From Maricaulis sp. (GTDB lineage: Bacteria > Pseudomonadota > Alphaproteobacteria > Caulobacterales > Maricaulaceae), in the NCBI RefSeq assembly GCF_030149235.1, contig NZ_JASBRW010000076.1, positions 62,001 to 126,000 of the forward strand: a DNA stretch of 64,000 nt, read 5' to 3'. Below are positions 19,034 to 29,204 of this stretch, in pieces; within the stretch, counting starts at the first letter, position 1, and each line of letters opens with the position of its first letter. The notes beneath the pieces were generated by a model, which made no database searches, was not told the DNA's origin, and saw only the letters and a program-made list of their open reading frames with translations. The position numbers and the translations under genes were made by a program.

Positions 19034-20086
19034 CTAGAAGAGTTCGATATTCGACATATCGTCACTGTCTTCCGATTCCTCAGCCTCCGAACCGGAAAGA
19101 GAACGCTGAAACTCGCGCCGGACGTCCGAGAGCGTAATCGAACCCAGAATGGCCGTGGTCAGAGCTTCACACGCGTCCTGGTCCATGGCGAGATCATCGA
19201 GTTCGCCCATGAAGCTTACTATTTGATCAAAAGCACCGATAACGGCTTCAGTTCGCTGCTTCATGCGGTCCTGGAACTGCATCGCCATGACCACATCATG
19301 GATCTCCTCGGCCATTATCCGGCTGGCATCGGTTGAGTTCCCGAGTTCCTTCTGGATCTCGCTATTGCGCGCGACCAAAGCGTTCAGCAGGACTTCGAGT
19401 TGTTCCTTGGCGTCAATCTGGCTCGACAGGTCCATGGCGCCGATCTCGCTGAGCTCCTGGTACTCGCTACGGATGGAGCCGATCACGTCGCGGATACTGG
19501 CGGTGACCTTGCCGACACTGCCGCGCATCTTCTCCGACAGGGCATCAATGCGCCGCGACAACGACTGCATTTCCATTGACACGACCTGGAAGCCGACACC
19601 CGCGGCACCCGCGCGGCCGGCTTCGATCTGGGCGTTGAGCGACAACAGGCGGGTCTGCCGGTTAATCGCCTCGATCTCGCCGATACAGCTGGCAACCTCT
19701 TCGATTTCCTCGAGGATTTCGTCGAGCGAGTAGATCAGCCCGACGCCCTGCTTGGACAAGACGAGTATTCGTTCGGTGACTTCCTGCAGGGACTCCTGCA
19801 AAATACGAGGCAGCGTCACGAGGTCGAAAGACTGGCCGTCATGATCGACCGTCGTAATCTGGGCAAAGAGCTCGCTCAGCCGCTCTGTCTGCTCAGAGGA
19901 TTTCTCCGTCAGGCTGGTGAACAGTCCGCTCAGTCGCTGGGTCTGCTCCTCCACATCCCGCGTCGATTCGGCGAGGATGGATTCGGCCGAGCCAAGCGCT
20001 GCGAGCAGGAGTTTCGCAAAAGGAGATTTCATGGCGACCGGCGCCATCTCGACCTCAGATTGATTTATTGCCATTCCTGTCATCAT
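19034..20086 (-). CDS. Soluble MCP-like coiled-coil protein with CheZ-like MAMQFQDRMKQ motif
   Basis: EIEAINRQTRLLSLNAQIEAGRAGAAGVGFQVVSMEMQSL signalling hairpin; C-terminal acidic tail SEAEESEDSDDMSNIELF. Confidence 0.75.
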   Translation of the reverse strand: MMTGMAINQSEVEMAPVAMKSPFAKLLLAALGSAESILAESTRDVEEQTQRLSGLFTSLTEKSSEQTERLSELFAQITTVDHDGQSFDLVTLPRILQESLQEVTERILVLSKQGVGLIYSLDEILEEIEEVASCIGEIEAINRQTRLLSLNAQIEAGRAGAAGVGFQVVSMEMQSLSRRIDALSEKMRGSVGKVTASIRDVIGSIRSEYQELSEIGAMDLSSQIDAKEQLEVLLNALVARNSEIQKELGNSTDASRIMAEEIHDVVMAMQFQDRMKQRTEAVIGAFDQIVSFMGELDDLAMDQDACEALTTAILGSITLSDVRREFQRSLSGSEAEESEDSDDMSNIELF

Positions 20087-20125
20087 CCACTCCAGCAGCC
20101 CGTCCGGCCTTCCGAACCGCCTAGT

Positions 20126-21181
20126 TTAAATACGCAACACATTGCCACGCTCGGATACAATTCTGAGTATAGCCTCTGGAATCTTAGCTTCCGGTAACTG
20201 CCGCTCGACGCCGCCGATATCGAATGCTGCCTTGGGCATGCCATAGACAAGGCTTGAGGCCTCGTCCTGACCCAGCGTATCGGCACCGGCGTCGCGCATG
20301 GCCTTGAGCCCGGTGGCGCCATCCTTGCCCATTCCGGTCAGAATGACGCCGATCGCCGCACCACGGCACGCCTTGGCAACAGACTCGAACAGCACGTCAA
20401 CCGATGGCCTGTGACCTGATACCGGCGGGTCATCCGTCAGGCGGCAGACATAATCGGCACCCGATCGCTTGACCGTGAGGTGGCGATCACCCGGAGCAAT
20501 AAAGACATGCCCGGTCCGGATCCGTTGGCCGTCACTCGCCTCGCTGACGGTAATGGCGCAATTCCGGTTCAAACGGTCGGCAAACTGCTTGGTGAACTGC
20601 GGCGGCATGTGTTGCGCGATCACGGTTCCAGGCGCATTCGGAGGCAGAGCCGCAAGCAGCCGGCCGAGCGTCTCGACCCCGCCCGTGGAGGCGCCCATCG
20701 CCACGATACATTCGGTCGTGTCGAAACTGACCGGCGCCGCTTTCTGCACGGCGACCCGGCGATTAGCGGCACGCACTTGCGAAGCTGCAGCGGTTTTCAC
20801 CTTATCGATCAACTCACCGGACAAGGCCGGCATGTTGCGCTCGAGGTCCATCACCGGCTTGCCAATGAAGTCTATCGCGCCGAGTTCAAGCGCCCGGAGG
20901 GTGACATCCGCGCCTTCCTGGGTCAGCGAAGAGACCATCACGACTGGGGTCGGGCGCAGCGTCATGATCTTCTCGAGAAAGGAAATGCCATCCATGCGCG
21001 GCATCTCCACATCGAGGGTGATCACGTCCGGGCTCAATTCCTTGATCATGGCGCGTGCCGCATGCGGGTTGGAGGCCGCACCGACGACTTCGATCTCGCC
21101 ACTACTCTCCAGCATGCTGGGGATCAGCATCCGCATCAGCGCGCTGTCATCGACGACCAAAGCTCTGATTTTCTGCGCCAT
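20126..21181 (-). CDS. cheB: Protein-glutamate methylesterase CheB
   Basis: Receiver VVDDSALMRMLI..TLDVEMPRMDG; MGASTGGVETLGRLLAALP; TGMGKDGATGLKAMRDAG. Confidence 0.96.
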   Translation of the reverse strand: MAQKIRALVVDDSALMRMLIPSMLESSGEIEVVGAASNPHAARAMIKELSPDVITLDVEMPRMDGISFLEKIMTLRPTPVVMVSSLTQEGADVTLRALELGAIDFIGKPVMDLERNMPALSGELIDKVKTAAASQVRAANRRVAVQKAAPVSFDTTECIVAMGASTGGVETLGRLLAALPPNAPGTVIAQHMPPQFTKQFADRLNRNCAITVSEASDGQRIRTGHVFIAPGDRHLTVKRSGADYVCRLTDDPPVSGHRPSVDVLFESVAKACRGAAIGVILTGMGKDGATGLKAMRDAGADTLGQDEASSLVYGMPKAAFDIGGVERQLPEAKIPEAILRIVSERGNVLRI

Positions 21182-21192
21182 GCCCTCTACCC

Positions 21193-21837
21193 CTAGAACA
21201 ACTCGATGGATGTATCGCGCGCGCGCAGTGGCGGTGGCTGGCGCAGCTTGCGCTCAGCCCGCGCGACATCATCAACGAGTTTCCTGGACAGGAAGCGCCG
21301 CCAAGCCTGACCGGTATAGGGGTCGAAGACTATCCGGCGACCGCGATCACCACCCAGATCGAAGGCGACTACATTCAAGCCTTCGGCCTGGGCATATTCG
21401 CGGGCGAATTCTGCATTACCGTCACCGACGCCGCTCATCCCGTTGACGACATTGCCGCCACCGAAAATCTTGCATTCCAGGCGTCTCTTGTCTGCCCCGG
21501 CGGCGAGCAGGCCATTGATCAGCGCGTCCATGGCGTGATTGCCATAGCGCAGCGCGAGACTGGCCCCACTCCAAAGTCCCTCATCATCATGCGGCAACAT
21601 GAAATGGTTCATGCCGCCAACACCCAATAGCGGGTCGTGCACGCAGGCCGCCACGCAAGAGCCCAGAACCGTGGAAATCAGTTCCTGGCCATCGGGGTCG
21701 GCAGACACATGCTGTGACCCGGGCAGGACCTTGACCACCCACCGGTCCGACGCGCGGTCGTGATAGCGGCCATTGGCGGGACTTTCCTGCCGGACTGCAG
21801 AACTACGCGCCATCATGCACACCGCCTTCACGGGCAT
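21193..21837 (-). CDS. cheD: Chemoreceptor glutamine deamidase CheD
   Basis: LISTVLGSCVAACVHDPLLGVGGMNHFMLP; KIFGGGNVV; alternative starts downstream (near 21816). Confidence 0.94.
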   Translation of the reverse strand: MPVKAVCMMARSSAVRQESPANGRYHDRASDRWVVKVLPGSQHVSADPDGQELISTVLGSCVAACVHDPLLGVGGMNHFMLPHDDEGLWSGASLALRYGNHAMDALINGLLAAGADKRRLECKIFGGGNVVNGMSGVGDGNAEFAREYAQAEGLNVVAFDLGGDRGRRIVFDPYTGQAWRRFLSRKLVDDVARAERKLRQPPPLRARDTSIELF

Positions 21838-22684
21838 AGATGGTGCGCCCCACCGACTTCAGATGGCCGGAATCGCCGAGCAATGACTCTGAATGCCCAA
21901 GGAAGAGACAGGCATCCTCCTTCATCATACCGCGGAAGCGCTGAATCAAAGTTCGCTTCGACTCTGCATCGAAATAGATGGTCACGTTGCGGCAGAAAAT
22001 AGCGTCGAACTTGACCTTCATCGGCCAGGCCGCATGAAGGTTGAGGCGATTGAATACCAGGTGGGATTTCAACGAAGCCGACACCGACATATGGCCGTCA
22101 TCCCGGCTGGAAGAGCGGAAGAATTTGGTCCGGTATTGCGCCGGAATCGCCTTGACCGCTTCGCGTTCATAGCGCCCCTCGCGGCAATGGTTGAGCACAT
22201 TGGTATCAATGTCGGTCGCCAGAATTTTCCAGTCCCAGCCGCCCAGCCCGTCCATCGCCTCCGCCATCGTCATGGCCAGCGTATATGGCTCTTCTCCGGT
22301 GGAACATCCGGCAGACCAGATGCGCAGTTTGCGATTGCCGTCACTTTGCGCCCGCCGCTTCCAGTGCGGCACGAGATGACTGCGCACATAATCGAAGTGG
22401 TGGGACTCGCGGAAGAAATTCGTGTGATTGGTCGTGAGGGCGTTGATCAGGTGATTGCGCTCGGCATCCCCGAAAGCGCCTTCCAGACGATCCAGATAGG
22501 CTTTGAAATCGGGCAAACCCAGTTCACGCAAGCGGCGCGCGAGCCGGGAGTAAACCAGCTCGCGCTTATGATCACCGATGACGATCCCGGCGTGATCGTA
22601 GATCGCCTGGGCTATGATGCGGAAGTCCGCATCCCGCATTGAGAACTCACGCTCTCCGCGGTCAAGATCTGTCGCCGTTCGCAT
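21803..22684 (-). CDS. cheR: Chemotaxis methyltransferase CheR
   Basis: NHTNFFRESHHFDYV, IWSAGCSTGEEPYTLAM, FDAIFCRNVTIYFD, LFLGHSESL. Confidence 0.96.
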   Translation of the reverse strand: MRTATDLDRGEREFSMRDADFRIIAQAIYDHAGIVIGDHKRELVYSRLARRLRELGLPDFKAYLDRLEGAFGDAERNHLINALTTNHTNFFRESHHFDYVRSHLVPHWKRRAQSDGNRKLRIWSAGCSTGEEPYTLAMTMAEAMDGLGGWDWKILATDIDTNVLNHCREGRYEREAVKAIPAQYRTKFFRSSSRDDGHMSVSASLKSHLVFNRLNLHAAWPMKVKFDAIFCRNVTIYFDAESKRTLIQRFRGMMKEDACLFLGHSESLLGDSGHLKSVGRTIYAREGGVHDGA

Positions 22685-22710
22685 GCAACCCGCTCCCTGG
22701 GGCCTGGTTC

Positions 22711-25593
22711 CTAGAACTCGCTCCAGTCGTCCTCATCATCAACGACCGTCTCGGCGAGTTGGACCTGGAGACCGCGGGCCCCACCGGTTCCGGTCGCCCG
22801 CACCGGGGTCGCCTGCGTGACCGGCTGGATGTGCTGTTTCGTATCGGCGCCCGCATTGAAGAAGCTCATGCGCTGACGCATGCGCAACGCTTGGTCGTTC
22901 ATCGTCTTGGCCGCCGCGGCATTCTCCTCGACCAGAGCCGAGTTCTGCTGCGTCATCTCATCCATCTGGGTTACGGCCGTGTTGATTTCATCGGCACCGG
23001 TCGCCTGTTCACGGGACGCAGCACTGATCTCGGCGACGATGTCGGCGACCTTCTTGATCGAGTCGACGATCTCGGTGAGCGCCTCGCCAGTCTCATTGAC
23101 CAGATCGACCCCGCTCTGCACCTGTTCGGTGGAGTCGACGATGAGATCCTTGATATCCTTGGCGGCCTGCGCCGAGCGCTGCGCCAGGGACCGCACTTCG
23201 GAGGCAACAACCGCGAAGCCGCGGCCGGCATCGCCCGCCCGGGCTGCCTCGACAGCAGCATTGAGCGCCAGGAGATTGGTCTGGAAGGCAATCTCGTCGA
23301 TTACGCCGATAATATCGGAGATGCGGCGGGAGCTATCCTCGATCTTGCCCATGGCCTCGACCGCATTGGACACAACCTCGCCACCCTTGTCGGCGCTGTC
23401 GCGAGCGGTAACCGCCAACTGACTGGCCTGCTGGGAATTATCGGCATTCTGCTTGATGGTGGAAGCCATCTCTTCCATCGATGCCGCGGTTTCCTCGAGA
23501 TTGGCCGCCTGCTGCTCGGTGCGCTGGGACAGGTCGGAGGCACCTGTGGAGATCTGCTGCGATGCAGAGGCCACTTCTTCCGAGGCCAGCGAAATCGTGC
23601 GTACGGTCTCCTGCAAGGTCGACGCCATCGAATTGGCGCTTTCCTTCAGCTCGTCATAGACGCCTTCATAGTCCTGGGAGATGCGTTGGGTGAGGTCGCC
23701 CTGCGCCATGGCCTGGAGCATGTCGCCCAGCGAGCCGAGAACGCCATCGACCGTCGATGCGAGACTGTTGACGCTCTGGGAGAGGTTGAGGAAGAAACCG
23801 TCCTTGCCCTCGAGCGACAGAGTGCGGGTGAAATCACCGCGGGATACGGCCGAAACCACGCCTTCGATCTCGCGTTCAATGGCTTTTTCGGCAGTCTGGT
23901 CTTTCCACTCCACGACGGTACCAATGCGTTGGTTCTGATCGTCCGACACCGGGCTGGCAATGAGATGGAAACTGCGGCCGCCGACGCTGATGTCGGTTTC
24001 AAATGCAGCGGTCAGATGGGCCAGCATATTGCGCTGGTGGGCCGGGTTCTTGTGGAAGACGTCGATATTCTGACCGAGCAGATTATTGGCATCAAAGGAG
24101 CTGAGATCCTTGCGCAAATCAGATTCCGCGGCGCGCATCATCTTTTCCTGGGAGGCGTTCATATAGACGATGTTTAGGTCAGCATCGGCGACCATGACAT
24201 TGGTCGAGGTGTTGTCGAGGGCCGCGCGGATGCGGGCATTTTCCTTCATCCGCTCACTTGCCGAGAGGTCGGTCGCGTATTTGACGACTTTTACCGGGTT
24301 CCCGTTGACGTCATAGATCGGATTATAGGAGGCTTGGAGCACGACTTTGCGGCCACCATTGGCAATCCGCTCATATTCACCGGTCTGATACTCACCGCGA
24401 CCGAGAGCCTCCCAGAAAGCCCGATACTCAGCGCTCGATGCATAGCCGGTCTCGGCGAACATCGAGTGATGACGGCCTTTGATCTCCTCGAGGGCATAGC
24501 CCATCGTTTTGCAGAAATTCTCGTTGGCGGTGAGGATCGTGCCATCCAGCTTGAACTCGATCACAGCCTGCGACTTGTGAATCGCATCGATCTGGCTGCT
24601 CATGTCCGCATTGCGGAGCTTCTCTTCGGTTATATCACTGGCGAATTTGACGACTTTCACGACCTTGCCGTGCTGGTCGAAAACCGGATTGTAGCTGGCG
24701 TTGATCCAGATTTCCCGGCCATCTCGACCAAAGCGCTGGTATTCGCCAGACCAGAACTCGCCCGTGCGGAATTTCTCCCAGAAGGCCTTGTATTCAACCG
24801 AGGCTGCGTAGTCCCGGTCGACAAAGATCGAGTGATGGCGGCCTTTGATCTCCTCGAGCGTATAGCCCACTGCATTACAGAAATTCTCGTTGGCGGTGAT
24901 GATCGTGCCATCAAGTTCGAACTCGATAATGGCCTGGGAGCGGTTGATGGCTTCCAGCTTGGCCTCACCCTCGGCGAAGGAACGCGCCTGGTCTGCGAGT
25001 TCCTTTTCCTGCGCTGTACGGTCTTCCCACTCGACCACCGTGCCGGATCGCTGATGTTGCGCGTCGAATACCGGGCTGACGATGAGGCTGAACGTCCGCT
25101 CGCCGATTGTCAGCTTGGTTTTATGGGTCTGGGTCAGCCGATCGAGAATTGAGCGCTGATAGACCGGGTTCTTGTGGAAGGTGTCGATGCTCTGGCCAAT
25201 GAGGCCCCGGGCATTGAACGTCGGAAGATCCGAGCGGATATCGGCTTCCGCCTCCTGCATCATCGTCTGCATCGTGTCATTCATGTAGACGATGTTGTAG
25301 TCGGCATCGGCAATCATCACGTTCTGCTGACACGTGTCGAGGGCCTGACGAATGCGATCATCTTCGGGCTGGCCTGCACCGCCACCCTTGAGGAATTGCC
25401 ACGCAGCGAAGAGCCCGGCGACGGGCAAGCCCGCGACCAAGGCGAGACCGACACCAGCATTGGCCGCGACGAAACTGACAGCAGTGAAAGCCACGGCGCC
25501 ACCAGCGAAAACGGCAGCTGTGGTGAGAAGGTCCTTGCGGCGACCAAAGTCACCGGCGGTCCGGTTCTGGGTATGTGCTTGAGCGTAATTCAT
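22711..25593 (-). CDS. Methyl-accepting chemotaxis protein with four PAS domains
   Basis: Two N-terminal TM-like segments, four PAS modules, MCP hairpin [50 protein letters not shown] at 25593. Confidence 0.93.
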   Translation of the reverse strand: MNYAQAHTQNRTAGDFGRRKDLLTTAAVFAGGAVAFTAVSFVAANAGVGLALVAGLPVAGLFAAWQFLKGGGAGQPEDDRIRQALDTCQQNVMIADADYNIVYMNDTMQTMMQEAEADIRSDLPTFNARGLIGQSIDTFHKNPVYQRSILDRLTQTHKTKLTIGERTFSLIVSPVFDAQHQRSGTVVEWEDRTAQEKELADQARSFAEGEAKLEAINRSQAIIEFELDGTIITANENFCNAVGYTLEEIKGRHHSIFVDRDYAASVEYKAFWEKFRTGEFWSGEYQRFGRDGREIWINASYNPVFDQHGKVVKVVKFASDITEEKLRNADMSSQIDAIHKSQAVIEFKLDGTILTANENFCKTMGYALEEIKGRHHSMFAETGYASSAEYRAFWEALGRGEYQTGEYERIANGGRKVVLQASYNPIYDVNGNPVKVVKYATDLSASERMKENARIRAALDNTSTNVMVADADLNIVYMNASQEKMMRAAESDLRKDLSSFDANNLLGQNIDVFHKNPAHQRNMLAHLTAAFETDISVGGRSFHLIASPVSDDQNQRIGTVVEWKDQTAEKAIEREIEGVVSAVSRGDFTRTLSLEGKDGFFLNLSQSVNSLASTVDGVLGSLGDMLQAMAQGDLTQRISQDYEGVYDELKESANSMASTLQETVRTISLASEEVASASQQISTGASDLSQRTEQQAANLEETAASMEEMASTIKQNADNSQQASQLAVTARDSADKGGEVVSNAVEAMGKIEDSSRRISDIIGVIDEIAFQTNLLALNAAVEAARAGDAGRGFAVVASEVRSLAQRSAQAAKDIKDLIVDSTEQVQSGVDLVNETGEALTEIVDSIKKVADIVAEISAASREQATGADEINTAVTQMDEMTQQNSALVEENAAAAKTMNDQALRMRQRMSFFNAGADTKQHIQPVTQATPVRATGTGGARGLQVQLAETVVDDEDDWSEF

Positions 25594-25618
25594 AGCAGTG
25601 AGTCCTTTGGTCGTGTTG

Positions 25619-26146
25619 TCACTGAAGTTCGGTTTGTTCGTGCAGGGCGCTGTCGAGCACCTCGCTGCCGAGCAGGCGAGGCAGGTCGAGCATGGCAACC
25701 ATCTGGTCTTCCTCGGTGAGGAAGCCGGAGAAAACGCGCGCATCCTCGCGGCCGGAGGTTTCCGGTACCGGCTGAATGCGCTCATCCGACGTACTGAGAA
25801 TGTCCGAGACGGCGTCCACGAGGAGCCCGACCTGGCGGTCATCCACGGCAACGATGACAATGACATGACGTGGGCTCGTCTCGGTGAGCCCCCCGCCGAG
25901 CCGGCATTGCAGATCAATGATCGGCAGAACCGCACCGCGCAGATTGAGCACGCCGCGGACATGGTCCGGCTGGTTGGGCAGGCTGGTCACATCGGTCCAG
26001 CCCTTGATTTCGCGGACCGAGATAATGTCCACGGCATATTGCTCGTCGCCGGCGGCGAAGCTGACATATTGCTTCGCGTCGGAACTGGTCTCGCGGCCGG
26101 CCGCTATGGCCTCCACGGTCGCAAGCACGGCTTCTTCTGCATTCAT
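25619..26146 (-). CDS. cheW: Chemotaxis coupling protein CheW
   Basis: [54 protein letters not shown]. Confidence 0.95.
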   Translation of the reverse strand: MNAEEAVLATVEAIAAGRETSSDAKQYVSFAAGDEQYAVDIISVREIKGWTDVTSLPNQPDHVRGVLNLRGAVLPIIDLQCRLGGGLTETSPRHVIVIVAVDDRQVGLLVDAVSDILSTSDERIQPVPETSGREDARVFSGFLTEEDQMVAMLDLPRLLGSEVLDSALHEQTELQ

Positions 26147-28194
26147 GCGCTCAGGCCTCCGGTCGCTTCTTCGGGTTTGGCTATTTCGCCGCCCTTGGGG
26201 CTGATGTCGGGATTGCGGCCGGCCATCGCGGCGAGCCCGTCAATATCGAGGATGAGGCGAACCCGGCCATCGCCCAGAATTGCGGTTCCGGCGACGCCTT
26301 CGATCCGCCGATAATTCGCCTCAAGGCTCTTGATCACGACTTGCTGCTGGCCAAGGAGTTCGTCGACCACAAGCCCGACCCGCCGGCCAAACTCGGTTTC
26401 GACGATAACGGCGAGCTTGCGCAACGGTTCCGCCTGGCCATGCCGGGACAGGTTCATGGACTGGCACAAATCGATCAGCCGGATCGCTTCGCCGCGTAGG
26501 GGCATGACCGTCCCGCCATCGGGCAAGGCTCGGATGACCGAGGCGTCCGGGCAGACCGTTTCCACAATGGCCGAAAGCGGAACGACGTAACGCTCACCCG
26601 CGACGGATACGAGCATGCCGTCGAGCACCGCCAAGGTCAGGGGCAGGGCCAGAGTAAAGGTCGAGCCTTCGCCCTCGTTTGATTCAACCGTCACGCGGCC
26701 GCCGAGTTTCTGGATATTGCGGCGAACCACGTCCATTCCGACACCGCGGCCAGATACATCGCTGATCTCCGCAGCGGTCGAGAAACCCGGCATGAAGATG
26801 AGCGCTTCAATCTCTTCCTTGTTGAGCTCCGCATCCGCATCGACGAGGCCGTTTTCGACCGCCTTGTTGAAGACTTTTTCCGGGTTGAGCCCGCGCCCGT
26901 CATCGCTGACACGGATCAGGATGCGACCATTGCGGTGCTCGGCCGACAGACGCACGACACCCTGCTCCGGCTTGCCGGCTGCCTGGCGCTCCTCCGGCGT
27001 TTCCAACCCATGATCCATACAGTTCCGGATCATATGGGTGAGCGGGTCGCTGAGCTCTTCGATAATGGTCTTGTCGACTTCGGTCGCCTCGCCATCGAGC
27101 TCAAGACGTACGGACTTGCCCAGCTTGCGGGAGAGGTCGCGAACAATGCGCGGGAAGCGCTGAAACAGCGCTTTGAGCGGTTGCATCCGGACCGCCATTA
27201 CACCTTCCTGCAACTGCCGCGTCCGCATGGTCAGGTCTTCAAGCGCCTGCAATTGTTTGACGTGCCGGATATCCACCAGCTCGGACAGGCTATCGAGCGC
27301 CATGGCCTGGGCGATCACCAGCTCACCGACCATGTCGACCAGCTGATCAACGCGTTCCAGCTCGACACGGATAGAGGTCGACTGGACTCCGGCCGGGCCG
27401 GAGTTTTCCGCTTTTGCGACGGGCTTGGCGTCTGGCGCTTCGACCTCGGGCTCGACAACCACTTCGGCGGGTGAGGCTGCGACCGAGCTCAGTGGCTCGA
27501 TGGTCAGATCACAATCCCCATCGACAAATTCGAAGACTTCCTCGACGGCGGCACGATCCGGCACGCCGCGCACTTCGATCTGCCAGGAGACATACCCTTC
27601 ATCGGGCTGCATCTTGGCCAGATCCGGCAATTTGGTGAGATCCGCGACAACCGACAATTCACCCAGCGCCACCAGCGCATGAAACAGGAGTTGCGGCTCG
27701 TTGGCGGTCTCATACATCGCCCGGTGAGGACGGAAGTCGATACGGAAATCGCCCGCTCCGCCCTTGTCACACACATTTTCGACGTCGGCCGCAACGGCGT
27801 CAACTGATCCTCCGGCCAGCATGGCTTGGAGACGCCCAAGGGCCTCGTCTTCAAGGCCTGCTGCCGCCTCGACACCCCTGCGGGCCGCAGCAACAAGGTC
27901 CTGCAGAACGTCGCCGGCTTCAATGATAAATTCCGGATCGCCCTCAGACAGCTCCATGCGACCGGAACGAACCCGGTCCATGACGTTTTCGAGCTCATGG
28001 GCGAACTTGACCAGGCGGTCGAACTTGAACGCACCGGCGCCGGCCTTGATGGAGTGGACCGAGCGGAACATGTCATCCAGCCCGGCCGGATCGTTGCTGC
28101 CAGCCTTGAGCGTCCCGGCGACATCTTCAAACTGTTGCAGCAATTCTTCGCATTCATCGAAGAAGGTCTGCTTAAACTGTTCGAAATCGTTCAC
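26143..28194 (-). CDS. cheA: Chemotaxis histidine kinase CheA
   Basis: HPt FRSVHSIKAGAGAF; LTHMIRNCMDHGLE; GRGVGMDVVRRNI; CheW-like C-terminus. Confidence 0.96.
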   Translation of the reverse strand: MNDFEQFKQTFFDECEELLQQFEDVAGTLKAGSNDPAGLDDMFRSVHSIKAGAGAFKFDRLVKFAHELENVMDRVRSGRMELSEGDPEFIIEAGDVLQDLVAAARRGVEAAAGLEDEALGRLQAMLAGGSVDAVAADVENVCDKGGAGDFRIDFRPHRAMYETANEPQLLFHALVALGELSVVADLTKLPDLAKMQPDEGYVSWQIEVRGVPDRAAVEEVFEFVDGDCDLTIEPLSSVAASPAEVVVEPEVEAPDAKPVAKAENSGPAGVQSTSIRVELERVDQLVDMVGELVIAQAMALDSLSELVDIRHVKQLQALEDLTMRTRQLQEGVMAVRMQPLKALFQRFPRIVRDLSRKLGKSVRLELDGEATEVDKTIIEELSDPLTHMIRNCMDHGLETPEERQAAGKPEQGVVRLSAEHRNGRILIRVSDDGRGLNPEKVFNKAVENGLVDADAELNKEEIEALIFMPGFSTAAEISDVSGRGVGMDVVRRNIQKLGGRVTVESNEGEGSTFTLALPLTLAVLDGMLVSVAGERYVVPLSAIVETVCPDASVIRALPDGGTVMPLRGEAIRLIDLCQSMNLSRHGQAEPLRKLAVIVETEFGRRVGLVVDELLGQQQVVIKSLEANYRRIEGVAGTAILGDGRVRLILDIDGLAAMAGRNPDISPKGGEIAKPEEATGGLSA

Positions 28195-28214
28195 GGGAAA
28201 GGCCTCCTGACCGC

Positions 28215-28580
28215 CTAGCGGCAGACCCGGTTCACAACCCCGATCAATTGATCGGGATCAAAGGGTTTGACGATCCATCCTGTGGCACCGGCAGCTTTGC
28301 CGGCGGCTTTCTTTGCCTGGTCAGCCTCCGTGGTGAGAATCAGGATTGGCGTGGCGCGGAATTTCGGGTCCTGGCGCAGCTTTCCGACCAGGGTAATGCC
28401 ATCCATGCGCGGCATGTTGACGTCCGAGATCACCAGATCAAAAGCGCCATCGGCTGATTTTTCGATCGCCGCGACGCCGTCCTCGGCTTCAACGACGTCA
28501 AACCCCTCCCGCTTGAGCGTGAAGGAGACCATGTCACGCATGGTCTTGGAATCATCCACGGCCAATACCCGTTTACCCAT
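28215..28580 (-). CDS. cheY: Chemotaxis response regulator CheY
   Basis: RVLAVDDSKTMRDMVSFTLKREG...LVISDVNMPRMDGITLV. Confidence 0.94.
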   Translation of the reverse strand: MGKRVLAVDDSKTMRDMVSFTLKREGFDVVEAEDGVAAIEKSADGAFDLVISDVNMPRMDGITLVGKLRQDPKFRATPILILTTEADQAKKAAGKAAGATGWIVKPFDPDQLIGVVNRVCR

Positions 28581-28875
28581 CGCTGTCTCTCCAACTCTCC
28601 AGAACGTCTTTCAGCCCGAGTATGGCCATGGCTTCAGAGATGGCCGGGCTGGGCTCACGTAAAACAAAACGGCCGCCTCGCGCGGCTTGGTCATTCGCAG
28701 CCGAAAGCAGGACCTGGATCGCAGGCGTGTCGATCAGGCTGACCTCGCGACCGCTAATCGTCAGGACCTCCACGCCTTCCCGGCGGTCGAGCAGGTCGCT
28801 GCGCAGGGCCTCTGCCGCGATCAGGTCGAGCCGGGCTGCCAGTTCCAGCGGTTCTGATTCAGCCGCGGCGACCAT
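28573..28875 (-). CDS. STAS-domain protein
   Basis: LDLIAAEALRSDLLDRREGVEVLTISGREVSLIDTPAIQVLLSAANDQAARGG; overlaps cheY start. Confidence 0.82.
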   Translation of the reverse strand: MVAAAESEPLELAARLDLIAAEALRSDLLDRREGVEVLTISGREVSLIDTPAIQVLLSAANDQAARGGRFVLREPSPAISEAMAILGLKDVLESWRDSDG

Positions 28876-29204
28876 CAGCTGGCGCCCTCGAGGGAACCGA
28901 CTGCCGTTTCAAACACCGCATCGAGATCCGCCGCGACACTGGTATCTCCGGACTCCAGCATGGCCGCGAGCCCGGACAGGCGTACCAATCCGATATTGGC
29001 TGCAGCGCCCTTCAATGCGTGTGCGGTCTGCGATGCAGCTCCGGCATCACCACGACCGGCTTCTTCCTTGTAGGCCTGATGCAGGTTTTTCAGGTCATCA
29101 ATGAATTGCCCGCGCATTTCCATGAACGCATCTGACCCCACAGCAGCGATCAGGGTGGAGACGATCTGGTCATCGAGGTCAGGCTTGGAACGCCAGTCGG
29201 ACAT
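28875..29204 (-). CDS. Hpt (histidine phosphotransfer) domain protein
   Basis: SQTAHALKGAAANIGLVRLSGLAAMLE (phospho-His motif AHALKGAAANIG). Confidence 0.88.
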   Translation of the reverse strand: MSDWRSKPDLDDQIVSTLIAAVGSDAFMEMRGQFIDDLKNLHQAYKEEAGRGDAGAASQTAHALKGAAANIGLVRLSGLAAMLESGDTSVAADLDAVFETAVGSLEGAS

